NCBI GenBank assembly: GCA_002479145.1
Contig: DLLX01000069.1
Span: 4,397-45,274 of the forward strand
DNA from: Prevotella sp. UBA7551
GTDB taxonomy: Bacteria; Bacteroidota; Bacteroidia; Bacteroidales; Bacteroidaceae
Direction: 5' to 3'
Length of the DNA stretch: 40,878 nucleotides
The position numbers and the translations under genes are program-made. The notes under the pieces are model-generated. The model searched no databases. It saw only the letters and a program-made list of their open reading frames with translations, and was not told the origin of the DNA. Shown piece by piece: positions 8,591 through 16,606 of the stretch. How positions within the stretch are numbered: the stretch's first letter is position 1; each line of letters opens with the position of its first letter.

Positions 8591-8680
8591 AGCTAAGGGG
8601 TGCTCGCCTATTTGGGCGGGCTGAGAACATACCCAAGGAACCTGATACGGGTAATGCCGTCGTAGGGAAACGTCCCCTTA
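8591..8680 (+). promoter_or_regulatory. TPP riboswitch (THI box)
   Basis: The conserved THI-box elements occur in order: AAGGGGTGC (8595-8603), a P3-type stem CGCC/GGCG (8605-8608 with 8615-8618), GGCTGAGA (8619-8626), ACCC (8631-8634) pairing with GGGT (8649-8652), ACCTGATACGGGTAATGCC (8640-8658, the first A being the last base of GGAA) and CGTAGGGAAA (8661-8670). These are the pyrimidine- and pyrophosphate-sensing helices of the TPP aptamer. It sits between the promoter at 8540-8571 and a TonB-dependent receptor gene, and upstream of PnuT and thiamine pyrophosphokinase. TPP binding is expected to lower expression; the switching mechanism is not certain from sequence alone. Confidence 0.95.
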
Positions 8681-8695
8681 TTTGTTGTTATAAGG
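8676..8695 (+). promoter_or_regulatory. Candidate riboswitch expression-platform hairpin
   Basis: CCTTAT (8676-8681) and ATAAGG (8690-8695) form a perfect six-base-pair stem with loop TTGTTGTT, ending 11 bases before the receptor ATG. The 5' arm overlaps CCCCTT (8674-8679), which is also complementary to AAGGGG (8595-8600) at the start of the aptamer. The two pairings exclude each other, as expected for a switch that exposes or hides the start region. The direction of control is inference. Confidence 0.4.
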
Positions 8696-8706
8696 TATTT
8701 TACTAC

Positions 8707-11100
8707 ATGAAAAAAATCGTAGCAGCCTCGGCCGCACTGATGAGTGCGGCAGGAATGCAGGCACAACAGGCCACCGCACCCGCCGACACGCTTACCGCGC
8801 AGGCGATGCAAGAGGTAGTTGTGCAGGGTGTCCGCGCACCCAAGAACGCACCATTTGCCGTGACCAACATCAAAAGTCAAGAACTGGAAGCCTTCTCCAA
8901 GAGTGGGCAGGAGCTGCCTTTCCTTTTTGCTGGCACGCCAGGCGTGCTCGCATGGAGCGAGAACGGTACAGGCACGGGAACAACTTACATGCGCATCCGC
9001 GGCGCAGCGGGCAGCCGAATCAACGTCACACTGGATGGCGTGTCGCTCAACTCGCCCGAAGACCAGACCGTATTTTGGGCCAATATGAACTCCTACGCTT
9101 CCCTGCTGGGCAGCGTCCAGATTCAGAGAGGTATCGGAACATCGACCAACGGCGATGGTGCCTTCGGCGGATCGGTGGCTCTCTCCACGGCCACACCATC
9201 CTTCAAGCCCAGCCTGGAGCTGACGGGGGCATACGGAAGCTTCAACACTTACCATGCTGGAGCCAAATTCTCGACGGGTCTGCTCTTCAATCATCTCATC
9301 TTTGATGGTGCATATCACGAGACGGCCACAGACGGATATGTCCACGGAACTGCCGGACGCTCAGGATCTTACTACGGAGGACTGACATGGTTGGACGAGA
9401 AATTCAAAATCAGTTACAAGAATATTGGTAACTTTGAGAAAACCGGTCAGGCTTGGAACGGAGTCACGGCAGGCAACGATGACCTCAGCCTCATCGACGG
9501 AACATGGGGTGCAAGCACTGGCATCCTGACTTATAAAGATATGTATGAGCACGGACTGGGTAAGTACAACACGCTCTATGAGAACCTCGTGACCGATGAC
9601 AAGGGCAACTTTGTCAAGGATGCCAACGGCAACTACCAGACCTACCGGTACAAGATGGCCGACGGTCAGTACTGGGAGAAGACCACCGACAACTTCTATC
9701 AGAACCACAACATCCTCTCGGCTGTGTTCACCCCGTCGGCACACTGGAGTCACAACGTGGCGCTCCATTACACCTACGGCTTCGGATATTACAGTGAGCT
9801 GCGCCCGAACAACAAGCTTTCAAAGTTTGGGCTCACCTACAAGGATGCCCAAGGCAACGAAATCAAACGCGATGACATGGTGCGGCGCAAGGGATTGACC
9901 CAGCACAACTACGGCGTCCTGTACAACATCAACTACAAAGACGACACGTGGAACGTCACGGGCGGCCTCTATCTGCAGCAGTTCCGTTGCAATCATTTTG
10001 GCTACCTGACCTATTTCAAGAATCAGGAGCTGAACAACTACTTCCGTCCAGGCAACTCCAACTACAAGTACTACGACAGCGACGCACGCAAGTATGACTA
10101 CTCGGCGTTCCTCAAGGCCAACTACCACTTCAATCAGTACTGGGACCTCTTCGCCGACATGCAGTTCCGCTACGTACAATACAACACCTCGGGCAGCAAC
10201 GACAAGTTCTACCACACGGAGTCGGGCTACAAAAACCAGCAGCTCAACATCAGTGAGCGTTACAACTTCGTCAACCCGAAGGCGGGAATCAGCTTCGCCA
10301 AGGACGGGCACCATGCCTATGCCAGCATCGCCTACGCCAACCGTGAGCCGGAACGCAACAACTTTACCGACAACGGAGCTTACCCTGCGCCGACTCCCGA
10401 GCGACTGATGGACATCGAGATGGGTTACAACTACCACGCAAGCAACTGGTATGCCGGCGTGAACCTGTACTACATGGACTACACCAACCAGTTTGTCCAG
10501 ACGGGAGCACAGAGCGATATTGGCGAGAATCTAACCACAAACATCAAGGACAGCTACCGCATGGGTGCCGAGTTTGAGGCCGGATGGTCGCCGTTGAGCT
10601 TCCTTACCCTCGAAGGAAACGCCGCCTTGAGCCGCAACCATATCAAGGACTTCGACGAGATGGCATCGGTCGATTGGGAAAGCTCGTTCCGAAAGATTCA
10701 TTACAGCTCCACAACACTGGCCTTTTCACCGTCTGCTATCCTCAACGGCTTTGCCACCTTCCACTACAAAGGGGCACAAGTCGTGTGGCACACCAACTTC
10801 GTGAGCCGCCAGTATCTCGACAATACGGAGAACAGCGTGCGCTCACTGCCCTGCTACAGTCAGACCAATGTGCACGCCAGCTATACTTTCCGACCAGGGA
10901 AACGCTTCGCCGGACTGCGCGAGGTGGTGCTGGGATGTGATTTCAACAACATCTTCAACCGCCACTACGCTGCCTCTGGATGGGTGTACAGCACCATCCT
11001 TGACAACGACGGCCATCCCAATGAAAACCGCTACACGCAAATCGGATGGATTCCGATGGCTGGTTTCAACGTGATGGGCAACCTTACACTGAAGTTCTAA
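8707..11100 (+). CDS. TonB-dependent outer-membrane receptor, predicted thiamine importer
   Basis: Outer-membrane transporter of 797 residues. Signal peptide MKKIVAASAALMSAAGMQAQ; a TonB-box-like MQEVVVQG at about residues 35-42; plug domain about residues 45-155 including YMRIRGAAGSRINVTLDGV and GAFGGSVALST; then a beta-barrel ending in GNLTLKF with C-terminal Phe. It lacks the carboxypeptidase-like N-terminal domain of SusC-type receptors. Start chosen at ATG 8707 because it gives the signal peptide; the frame is open further upstream only through the riboswitch. The TPP riboswitch leader and the downstream pnuT and thiamine pyrophosphokinase genes indicate thiamine (or a precursor or phosphate ester) as substrate, as described for the OMP-PnuT-kinase operons of Bacteroides. 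The substrate is inference from context. Confidence 0.9.
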   Translation: MKKIVAASAALMSAAGMQAQQATAPADTLTAQAMQEVVVQGVRAPKNAPFAVTNIKSQELEAFSKSGQELPFLFAGTPGVLAWSENGTGTGTTYMRIRGAAGSRINVTLDGVSLNSPEDQTVFWANMNSYASLLGSVQIQRGIGTSTNGDGAFGGSVALSTATPSFKPSLELTGAYGSFNTYHAGAKFSTGLLFNHLIFDGAYHETATDGYVHGTAGRSGSYYGGLTWLDEKFKISYKNIGNFEKTGQAWNGVTAGNDDLSLIDGTWGASTGILTYKDMYEHGLGKYNTLYENLVTDDKGNFVKDANGNYQTYRYKMADGQYWEKTTDNFYQNHNILSAVFTPSAHWSHNVALHYTYGFGYYSELRPNNKLSKFGLTYKDAQGNEIKRDDMVRRKGLTQHNYGVLYNINYKDDTWNVTGGLYLQQFRCNHFGYLTYFKNQELNNYFRPGNSNYKYYDSDARKYDYSAFLKANYHFNQYWDLFADMQFRYVQYNTSGSNDKFYHTESGYKNQQLNISERYNFVNPKAGISFAKDGHHAYASIAYANREPERNNFTDNGAYPAPTPERLMDIEMGYNYHASNWYAGVNLYYMDYTNQFVQTGAQSDIGENLTTNIKDSYRMGAEFEAGWSPLSFLTLEGNAALSRNHIKDFDEMASVDWESSFRKIHYSSTTLAFSPSAILNGFATFHYKGAQVVWHTNFVSRQYLDNTENSVRSLPCYSQTNVHASYTFRPGKRFAGLREVVLGCDFNNIFNRHYAASGWVYSTILDNDGHPNENRYTQIGWIPMAGFNVMGNLTLKF

Positions 11101-11110
11101 AACACTTGTA

Positions 11111-11153
11111 GACGGGTAGATAGGCGTCTGAAAGGCAGACCTGTCTACCCGTC
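11111..11153 (+). terminator. Long intra-operon hairpin between receptor gene and pnuT
   Basis: GACGGGTAGATAGG (11111-11124) pairs with CCTGTCTACCCGTC (11140-11153) with one G-T pair, and GTCTG/CAGAC (11126-11130, 11136-11140) can extend the top, leaving loop AAAGG. It begins 11 bases after the receptor stop. A short T-rich stretch (GTCTTTCATT) follows. It could be a partial terminator or a processing/stability element that sets the ratio of receptor to pnuT-thiN mRNA. Confidence 0.6.
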
Positions 11154-11190
11154 TTTCATTGTCACACCGTTTTTTCTCAAACTCCAAGCA

Positions 11191-11790
11191 ATGAATTGGC
11201 TTGACATCGCCGGGACAATCATCGGACTGGTGTATATCTACCAGGAATACAAGGCGTCGATATGGCTGTGGATAACGGGGCTGATTATGCCGCTTGTCTA
11301 CATGGTCGTCTATTATGAGGCGGGACTTTATGCCGACTTCGGGATGCAAGTCTATTACGCCCTGGCTGCCATCTACGGCCTCATTGTATGGAAACTGGGC
11401 AGAAAGCGCGACCAAAAGGCCGAAGAGATGCCCATCAAGCGCATCGGTCGTGCCCTTCTGATTCCCTCGCTGCTGTTCTTTCTCGCCGCATGGGGCGTAC
11501 TCTACTTCATCCTTGTGCGCTTCACCAACTCCACTGTGCCCATTCTCGACTCCTTTGGCAACTCACTGAGCTTTGTCGGCCTGTGGTGGTTGTCGCGCAA
11601 ATACATCGAGCAATGGTGGGTCTGGATTGTGGTAGACATTGAGTTGTCGGCCCTATACGTCTACAAGGGCATCTACTTCACCGCGGGACTATACGCCCTC
11701 TATGCGGTCATTGCCGTGGCAGGATACTTCAAGTGGCGGCGGATGATGGCAGGGGAGATGCCCGAAAACAATACAGATTACAAGGATTAA
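11191..11790 (+). CDS. pnuT: Thiamine transporter PnuT (PnuC family)
   Basis: Inner-membrane facilitator of the PnuC family, 199 residues with about seven hydrophobic segments. Trp/Tyr-rich family features are visible: WLWITGLIMPLVYMVVYYEA and the GLYADFGMQVYYALAAIYG stretch (residues about 52-70), similar to the GLYAD...QVYY region of PnuC. PnuC transporters carry nicotinamide riboside; the TPP-riboswitch operon context and the adjacent thiamine pyrophosphokinase point to thiamine, i.e. PnuT. Uptake would be pulled by phosphorylation inside the cell. It starts at ATG 11191, 90 bases after the receptor gene and beyond a strong hairpin, and ends 15 bases before the kinase gene. Confidence 0.9.
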   Translation: MNWLDIAGTIIGLVYIYQEYKASIWLWITGLIMPLVYMVVYYEAGLYADFGMQVYYALAAIYGLIVWKLGRKRDQKAEEMPIKRIGRALLIPSLLFFLAAWGVLYFILVRFTNSTVPILDSFGNSLSFVGLWWLSRKYIEQWWVWIVVDIELSALYVYKGIYFTAGLYALYAVIAVAGYFKWRRMMAGEMPENNTDYKD

Positions 11791-11805
11791 GAAGCTGCTA
11801 CTGCC

Positions 11806-12495
11806 ATGCACTATGAACTCATTACACCAGAAAGCCAGTTCGACGGGGTGATTTTCGCCGACGGCGACTTCCCTTCGCACCCCATTCCATTGGGCATACT
11901 GAGAGCAAACCGTCCCATCATCGCCTGCGACGGTGCGGGGGCGCAGCTCATTACGCGGCTCAACATCGTCCCGGATGCCATCGTAGGCGACGGCGACTCG
12001 CTCCCCACACCATTCAAGGAGCAATACAAGGAAATCATCCACTACATTGCAGAGCAGGACTACAACGACCTGACGAAGGCCACACGATTCTTCCTCGACC
12101 ACTATCACGACGCAAAGCGGGAGCATCCAAGGCTGTGCTACGTCGGTTGCACGGGCAAACGGGAGGACCACACGTTGGGAAACATCTCGCTGCCTGCGTT
12201 CTATGCCCAACGATTTGGCGTGCAGGGAGTTCTGCCCACGGACACCGGGTGGTTTGTCTATTGCCATGGCGCGTGTGAGTTGGAGAGCTTTGCCAATCAG
12301 CAGGTCAGTATTTTCAACCTCAACTGCACCACGCTGACAAGCAAAGGGCTACGGTGGTCCGCCTACCCTTTTACCCAATGGTGGCAGGGAACGGTAAACA
12401 ACGCCATGGGGACGGACTTCTCCATCAACGGCGACGGTGACTATATCGTCTATCGTACCTATGCGCCAAAGAGGCAACAACCGCCTGTCGGCTAA
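11806..12495 (+). CDS. thiN: Thiamine pyrophosphokinase
   Basis: Transfers pyrophosphate from ATP to thiamine to make TPP in the cytoplasm. The 229-residue protein has ADGDFPSH, CDGAGAQL and VGDGDSLP, the acidic metal/ATP motifs of thiamine pyrophosphokinases, then EQDYNDLTKATRFF and GCTGKREDHTLGN, the catalytic-domain core. The C-terminal part (from about residue 140) is the small thiamine-binding beta domain, ending with GDGDYIVYRTY. It follows pnuT by 15 bases and is the last gene of the TPP-riboswitch operon; kinase plus PnuT gives vectorial uptake and trapping. The operon has no thiamine synthesis gene, so it is a salvage unit. Bacteroides papers have also used the name tnr3 for this role. 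Confidence 0.92.
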   Translation: MHYELITPESQFDGVIFADGDFPSHPIPLGILRANRPIIACDGAGAQLITRLNIVPDAIVGDGDSLPTPFKEQYKEIIHYIAEQDYNDLTKATRFFLDHYHDAKREHPRLCYVGCTGKREDHTLGNISLPAFYAQRFGVQGVLPTDTGWFVYCHGACELESFANQQVSIFNLNCTTLTSKGLRWSAYPFTQWWQGTVNNAMGTDFSINGDGDYIVYRTYAPKRQQPPVG

Positions 12496-12527
12496 TGCCA
12501 CGAGCTGACTAAAGGCTATATTCATGC

Positions 12528-12564
12528 GACACCGCCAAGACTGCACTTGCGTCTTGGCGGTGTC
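12528..12564. terminator. Bidirectional terminator-like hairpin between thiN and dnaA
   Basis: GACACCGCCAAGAC (12528-12541) and GTCTTGGCGGTGTC (12551-12564) form a perfect 14-base-pair stem with loop TGCACTTGC. It lies between the convergent ends of thiN (+) and dnaA (-). The flanks are not T-rich on either side, so termination efficiency is uncertain. Confidence 0.7.
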
Positions 12565-12643
12565 TGTATAGGTAGATGGACGCCCATTTCGTTTCATCAC
12601 ATTAAGCGATTGAGCGAGCCTGAGAGGCTTTGGGTAGCCCTGA

Positions 12644-14047
12644 TTACTTCAATTTGAATGCGTTCTCAATGGTACCAAGCTCCGCACTAAACATCTTGTC
12701 GGCCTTCAACCGCCGCTCCACTTGCGTGCAACTGTGGATAACGGTGCTGTGATCGCGGTTGCCAATGAGCTTGCCGATGCGCGAAGCGGGCATCCTGGTG
12801 TATTTCTGCGACAGATACATGCTCACCTGACGGGCAGTAACTATGTCGCGTTTGCGTGAGCGGGAGTGCACCGCCGTTGTAGTGACGTTGTAATGTGAAC
12901 ATACACGCTCCAAAATATCATCGACCGTGAGCGGCTCATTGTCCACCTTTACGGCACGTTTGATTACCCGCTCGGCCAGCCTCATGTCTATGTCGCAGTT
13001 GTAGACCACCGAGTAAGCCAGCAGTGAGTTGATCACTCCCTGCAAGTCGCGGACGCTCCCGTTGGCCGTCTGGGCGATGTAGCGGATCACATCCTCGGGG
13101 ATTGAGAGGCCGTCGCGGCGGATTTTATTGTGCAGAATATCGACACACAGCTCCACGTTGGGCTTCTCCAGCTCGGCAATGAGCCCGCAGGCAAAGCGTG
13201 TGAGGAGCCGGTCGTTCATGCCCTTGAGGTCCACGGGTGGCCGGTCGGAGGCAAGAATGATGCGCTTTCCGTTGCGGAAGAGATGGTTGAAGATATGGAA
13301 AAAAGTGTCTTGCGTCTTGATGGCCGTCATCCACTCCTGTATATCGTCGACTATCAGGATGTCAATCGTCTGATAGAAGTTGATGAAGTCGTTGGTAGTA
13401 TTGTTCCTCACCGAGTTGGTGAACTGCACTTGAAAAAGGCGTGCCGATATATAGAGCACGCGCTTCTGTGGATAGAGCTGCTTCGCCCGCATGCCAATGG
13501 CATTGATGAGGTGCGTCTTTCCACAGCCCGACGGGCCATAAATGAACATCGGGTTGAACTGTGTCGTGTTGGGATGCTCCGCTATGGAGAGGCCAATGGA
13601 ACGGGGCAGCTTGTTGCTGTTGCCCTCCAGATAGTTGCTGAAGGTCTTATGGGGGTCCAGTTGAGGATCAAGGTCCTGAACGGCGGCATCCATAGGCGTG
13701 GGGCTTTGGTTACCACGCGTTGTCGGACGGCGTGTGTCCACGTTGCCTGAAGGCTCGCCCTGAAGATCTTGCGTCAGGTGATGCGCCTTGTCCGTGACGA
13801 CACGGTAGGTCAGCTTGATGCCATGACCAAAACAACGGGTAAGGACAGAGGACAGCAAACTGACATAGTTCTCCTCCAAGTACTCATAGAAGAATGCGCT
13901 GGGTACTTGCAGAAGCAACGTCTTTGTGTCGGCATTGTACGACTCAAAGACGAGGGGCTTGAACCATGTGTTGTACTGTTGCTCCTCGACGTTCTCCCTT
14001 ATCAATCGTAAAGAACTGTCCCAAAGAGCGTTTGAACTCACCTTCAT
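12644..14047 (-). CDS. dnaA: Chromosomal replication initiator protein DnaA
   Basis: AAA+ initiator that binds DnaA boxes and melts the origin. 467 residues from the ATG at 14045-14047 (MKVSSNALWDSSLRLI). Domain I is N-terminal (about 1-85), followed by a variable linker (85-120), the AAA+ core with Walker A YGPSGCGKTHLINAIG and Walker B ILIVDDIQEW, and domain IV with the signature IGNRDHSTVIHSC near the C-terminus. The frame can be extended to a TTG at 14077, but the ATG start matches the Bacteroidales N-terminus. It is solitary: dnaN and recF are absent, as is common in Bacteroidota, so its presence does not by itself mark oriC. It is convergent with the thiamine operon. Confidence 0.96.
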   Translation of the reverse strand: MKVSSNALWDSSLRLIRENVEEQQYNTWFKPLVFESYNADTKTLLLQVPSAFFYEYLEENYVSLLSSVLTRCFGHGIKLTYRVVTDKAHHLTQDLQGEPSGNVDTRRPTTRGNQSPTPMDAAVQDLDPQLDPHKTFSNYLEGNSNKLPRSIGLSIAEHPNTTQFNPMFIYGPSGCGKTHLINAIGMRAKQLYPQKRVLYISARLFQVQFTNSVRNNTTNDFINFYQTIDILIVDDIQEWMTAIKTQDTFFHIFNHLFRNGKRIILASDRPPVDLKGMNDRLLTRFACGLIAELEKPNVELCVDILHNKIRRDGLSIPEDVIRYIAQTANGSVRDLQGVINSLLAYSVVYNCDIDMRLAERVIKRAVKVDNEPLTVDDILERVCSHYNVTTTAVHSRSRKRDIVTARQVSMYLSQKYTRMPASRIGKLIGNRDHSTVIHSCTQVERRLKADKMFSAELGTIENAFKLK

Positions 14048-14105
14048 CAATCTGTTCTGGTCTTTTGAAACTGTCAAAATGGGCAGATAGCCTAAATTGC
14101 AGATG

Positions 14106-14136
14106 CAAAATTACAAAAATATTTCGGAACTTTAAA
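14106..14136 (-). promoter_or_regulatory. Promoter for dnaA
   Basis: Minus strand TAATTTTG followed by C (14106-14113) is a full -7 element. TTTA (14133-14136), 19 bases upstream of it, is a one-base variant of the -33 TTTG. The predicted leader is about 50 bases before the ATG at 14047. Confidence 0.6.
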
Positions 14137-14894
14137 GACCATCCACCCACCATCTTGACCATGAAGAATCGTAAAATGCACAGCCACCGACATTTAGGCG
14201 ACATTTCCAGAAGTATTACAAAATAGGCACTTTGTGATTTTCAAAGGTCCTGATTATCAAAGAATTCAACCCGCATAAGGAGCTACTTACATTTTTTCAG
14301 CGTTCATTCTAAAAGACGTATTAACCCACTGATTCACAGTGTGATTTACTATAAGCAAAAGTAACGACATGAGACGAATGTTATTTAGACGTTATTTAAA
14401 CTACAAGAAAATTTTGCTTCCGCAGCTTTCAGAATTGGAATCAAAAACGAGACCGACCTCTGAGGGGGAGTAAACGTGCCATCCGTCAGCCTAACCATGC
14501 ACACTATATAAATAAGGTATGCGGAAACCCCACGGATAAACAGTTGTCCAATCAGGAACAAGAAGCCGTCGAAATCGGAAAGACGGCCCCACAGGTTGGC
14601 CAAACCTGGCAAACCAGATGGCCCTTTGGCTGAGATGAAAGTCTGGTGGAGCAAAATGACATAATGATAGGGGCGATATGACATCACCATATAGCTCCTA
14701 TTACATCACGATTTAGGCGGTATTAGAACATGAAAGGGCCTCTATTGAGAAAACTGAAGGATTTTAACTTCCATTAAAGTTTATTGTAAGCAAAACCGAA
14801 CTTTTCTCGAACATATTGCAAGGCATTAGACTACTTGCACTAACACAATGACACCCTCGTACTAATAGCATTGTGCAGAAGACACTCCTGAAAA
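14137..14894. other. Gene-free gap between dnaA and mscL
   Basis: About 760 bases with no gene I can support. It holds AT-rich sequence at 14160-14400, then the degenerate 22-base repeat array at 14620-14757. A 101-codon open frame at 14385-14690 on the minus strand (includes GPSGLPGLANLWGRL) overlaps the repeat start, has no signal peptide or family resemblance and is not called as a gene. I looked for clustered DnaA boxes (TTATCCACA type) and saw none here. Confidence 0.6.
14620..14757. repeat. Degenerate 22-base GGCC-headed repeat array (dnaA-mscL gap)
   Basis: Units begin at 14620 (GGCCCTTTGGCTGAGATG...), 14672 (GGCGATATGACATCACC...), 14694 (GCTCCTATTACATCACG...), 14716 (GGCGGTATTAGAACATG...) and 14737 (GGCCTCTATTGAG...). 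Spacing between the last four is 22, 22 and 21 bases; 14650 may be another diverged unit. The head pattern G-G/C-C/T-C/G-n-TAT-T/G-A-C/G is shared with the array at 26048-26146. Confidence 0.45.
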
Positions 14895-15290
14895 TTACTT
14901 ACGCTCCTTCCTCAGCTCGTCACGAATCTCGGTGAGCAACTTTTCTGTGGGGGAAAGCTCGGCAGGGGCAGACTTCGCAGCCTTGGCCGCCTTGCGGTTG
15001 ACCACTTTGTTGACGGCCTTGACCATCAAGAAAATGCAAAAGGCAACGATAAGGAAGTCTACCACATTCTGGAGGAACACGCCATATCTCACATCCGCAT
15101 CTTGAAACTTAAAATTCAGGTTGGAGAAATCGATTCCTCCGGTGAGCACTCCGATAACAGGCATGAACACATCATTGACCAATGAGGAGACAATCTTGCC
15201 AAATGCGCCACCAATAATGACACCTACCGCCATGTCCATCACGTTGCCGCGCATGGCAAACTCCTTAAACTCCTTGAAAAACCCGCTCAT
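14895..15290 (-). CDS. mscL: Large-conductance mechanosensitive channel
   Basis: Homopentameric inner-membrane channel that opens under membrane tension to release solutes on osmotic downshock. The 131-residue protein has the N-terminal amphipathic helix MSGFFKEFKEFAMRGNVMDM, the pore-lining TM1 with AVGVIIGGAFGKIVSSLV (about residues 21-38), a periplasmic loop, TM2 around residues 75-97 (GVFLQNVVDFLIVAFCIFLM) and a charged C-terminal helix (LLTEIRDELRKE) that forms the cytoplasmic bundle. Length is typical (about 130-150). It is divergent from gap, and the two promoters overlap. The 600-base region downstream is gene-free. Confidence 0.96.
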   Translation of the reverse strand: MSGFFKEFKEFAMRGNVMDMAVGVIIGGAFGKIVSSLVNDVFMPVIGVLTGGIDFSNLNFKFQDADVRYGVFLQNVVDFLIVAFCIFLMVKAVNKVVNRKAAKAAKSAPAELSPTEKLLTEIRDELRKERK

Positions 15291-15401
15291 TTTATCTTAT
15301 TTTTACACGTATTAAACTTGCTTTTACCGTATGTCCCACCCCTGAAAGTCATTTCCGACACTCGACAATGTTTTTGACATTTTTAACACCGAAAGCCGCT
15401 G

Positions 15402-15409
15402 CAAAATTA
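15402..15409 (-). promoter_or_regulatory. mscL promoter (-7 element)
   Basis: Minus strand TAATTTTG followed by C at 15402-15409. No good TTTG lies 19-20 bases upstream. The element is about 110 bases from the mscL ATG. It lies back to back with the gap -7 element at 15422-15429. Confidence 0.5.
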
Positions 15410-15421
15410 AAAAATAATTCG

Positions 15422-15429
15422 TAACTTTG
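15422..15429 (+). promoter_or_regulatory. gap promoter (-7 element)
   Basis: TAACTTTG followed by C (15422-15429), 74 bases before the gap ATG. There is no clear TTTG 19-20 bases upstream; that area is A-rich (15403-15417). The long AT-rich leader after it (15440-15503) is typical of highly expressed Bacteroidota genes. Confidence 0.6.
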
Positions 15430-15503
15430 CGCCGCAAAAAGGTAAAAAATACACTGAGGAAAAATAATAGGTATTTATCAACTTTATTAATAAGATTACT
15501 AAA

Positions 15504-16529
15504 ATGGTTAAAGTAGCAATTAACGGATTCGGCCGCATCGGCCGTCTTGCTTTCCGTCAGATGTTTGAGGCTGAGGGTTATGAGGTTGTCGCTATCAACG
15601 ACTTGACTTCTCCAAAGATGCTCGCTCACCTTCTCAAGTATGACACCGCACAGGGTGGTTTCGCCGGCAGATACGGCGAGAACAAGCACACCGTCGAGGC
15701 AACTGAGAACTCCATCATCGTTGACGGCAAGGAGATCACCATCTATGCAAAGCCCAATGCTGCAGAGCTTCCTTGGGGTAAGCTGGGTGTCGATGTAGTC
15801 CTTGAGTGCACTGGTTTCTATACATCAAAAGAGAAGGCCTCCGCACACCTCAAAGCTGGTGCCAAGAAGGTGGTCATCTCTGCTCCTGCCGGCAAAGACC
15901 TGCCCACGATCGTTTACAACGTTAACCACAAGACGCTGACCCCTGAGGACAAGATTATCTCCGCTGCTTCTTGCACGACCAACTGTCTCGCTCCGATGGC
16001 CGCAGCTCTCCACGCTTACGCTCCCATCCAGTCGGGTATCATGTCTACTATCCACGCTTACACGGGCGATCAGATGATTCTTGACGGTCCGCAGCGTAAG
16101 GGAGACCTTCGTCGTTCACGCGCAGGTGCCCAGAACATCGTGCCGAACACCACTGGTGCTGCCAAGGCAATCGGCCTCGTTATCCCAGAGTTGAACGGCA
16201 AGCTCATCGGCTCTGCTCAGCGCGTTCCGACCCCAACAGGTTCTACGACCATTCTCGTAGCCGTGGTTAAGGGCAAGAACATCACCGTCGAGGGCATCAA
16301 CGCCGCCATGAAGGCTGCCTCTACTGAGTCCTTCGGCTACAACGAGGACCTCATTGTGTCTTCTGATATCATCGGTATGAAGTATGGCTCACTCTTCGAT
16401 GCCACCCAGACGATGGTCGCTAAGATTGACGATGACACCTATCAGGTGCAGGTTGTGTCCTGGTACGACAACGAGAACTCCTACACTTCTCAGATGGTTC
16501 GTACCATCAAGTACTTCGCCGAGATCTAA
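15504..16529 (+). CDS. gap: Glyceraldehyde-3-phosphate dehydrogenase (type I)
   Basis: NAD-dependent oxidative phosphorylation of glyceraldehyde 3-phosphate in glycolysis, cytoplasmic tetramer. 341 residues with the Rossmann start MVKVAINGFGRIGRLAFRQM, the catalytic cysteine at about residue 157 in SAASCTTNCLAP, the partner histidine in STIHAYTGDQ, and the C-terminal SWYDNENSYTSQMV. Codon use leans to GCT, GGT, CGT and TCT endings more than in neighbours such as smpB or tsaD, consistent with high expression. It stands as a single gene with its own promoter at 15422-15429 and a strong terminator at 16607-16643. Confidence 0.97.
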   Translation: MVKVAINGFGRIGRLAFRQMFEAEGYEVVAINDLTSPKMLAHLLKYDTAQGGFAGRYGENKHTVEATENSIIVDGKEITIYAKPNAAELPWGKLGVDVVLECTGFYTSKEKASAHLKAGAKKVVISAPAGKDLPTIVYNVNHKTLTPEDKIISAASCTTNCLAPMAAALHAYAPIQSGIMSTIHAYTGDQMILDGPQRKGDLRRSRAGAQNIVPNTTGAAKAIGLVIPELNGKLIGSAQRVPTPTGSTTILVAVVKGKNITVEGINAAMKAASTESFGYNEDLIVSSDIIGMKYGSLFDATQTMVAKIDDDTYQVQVVSWYDNENSYTSQMVRTIKYFAEI

Positions 16530-16606
16530 ATCGAAAGTTGCTTGATACGCTGCGGAAGGTGGCTACATGATGCGGTCACGCCGCAACGTTTTTCATAATA
16601 GTTTAG

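Noticed and set aside
8334..8636. Longer N-terminus for the glutaminase
   Set aside because: The extension contains the glsA promoter (8360-8391) and has no family similarity; ATG 8331-8333 fits the family start.
14385..14690. 101-codon open frame on the minus strand in the dnaA-mscL gap
   Set aside because: Overlaps the repeat array, has no recognisable domain, signal peptide or promoter, and its Gly/Pro/Leu-rich part reflects repeat sequence.
14048..14894. Possible replication origin beside dnaA
   Set aside because: No cluster of DnaA boxes was seen in the gap; isolated TGTGGATAA matches fall inside coding sequence of dnaA (about 12733) and pnuT (about 11270).
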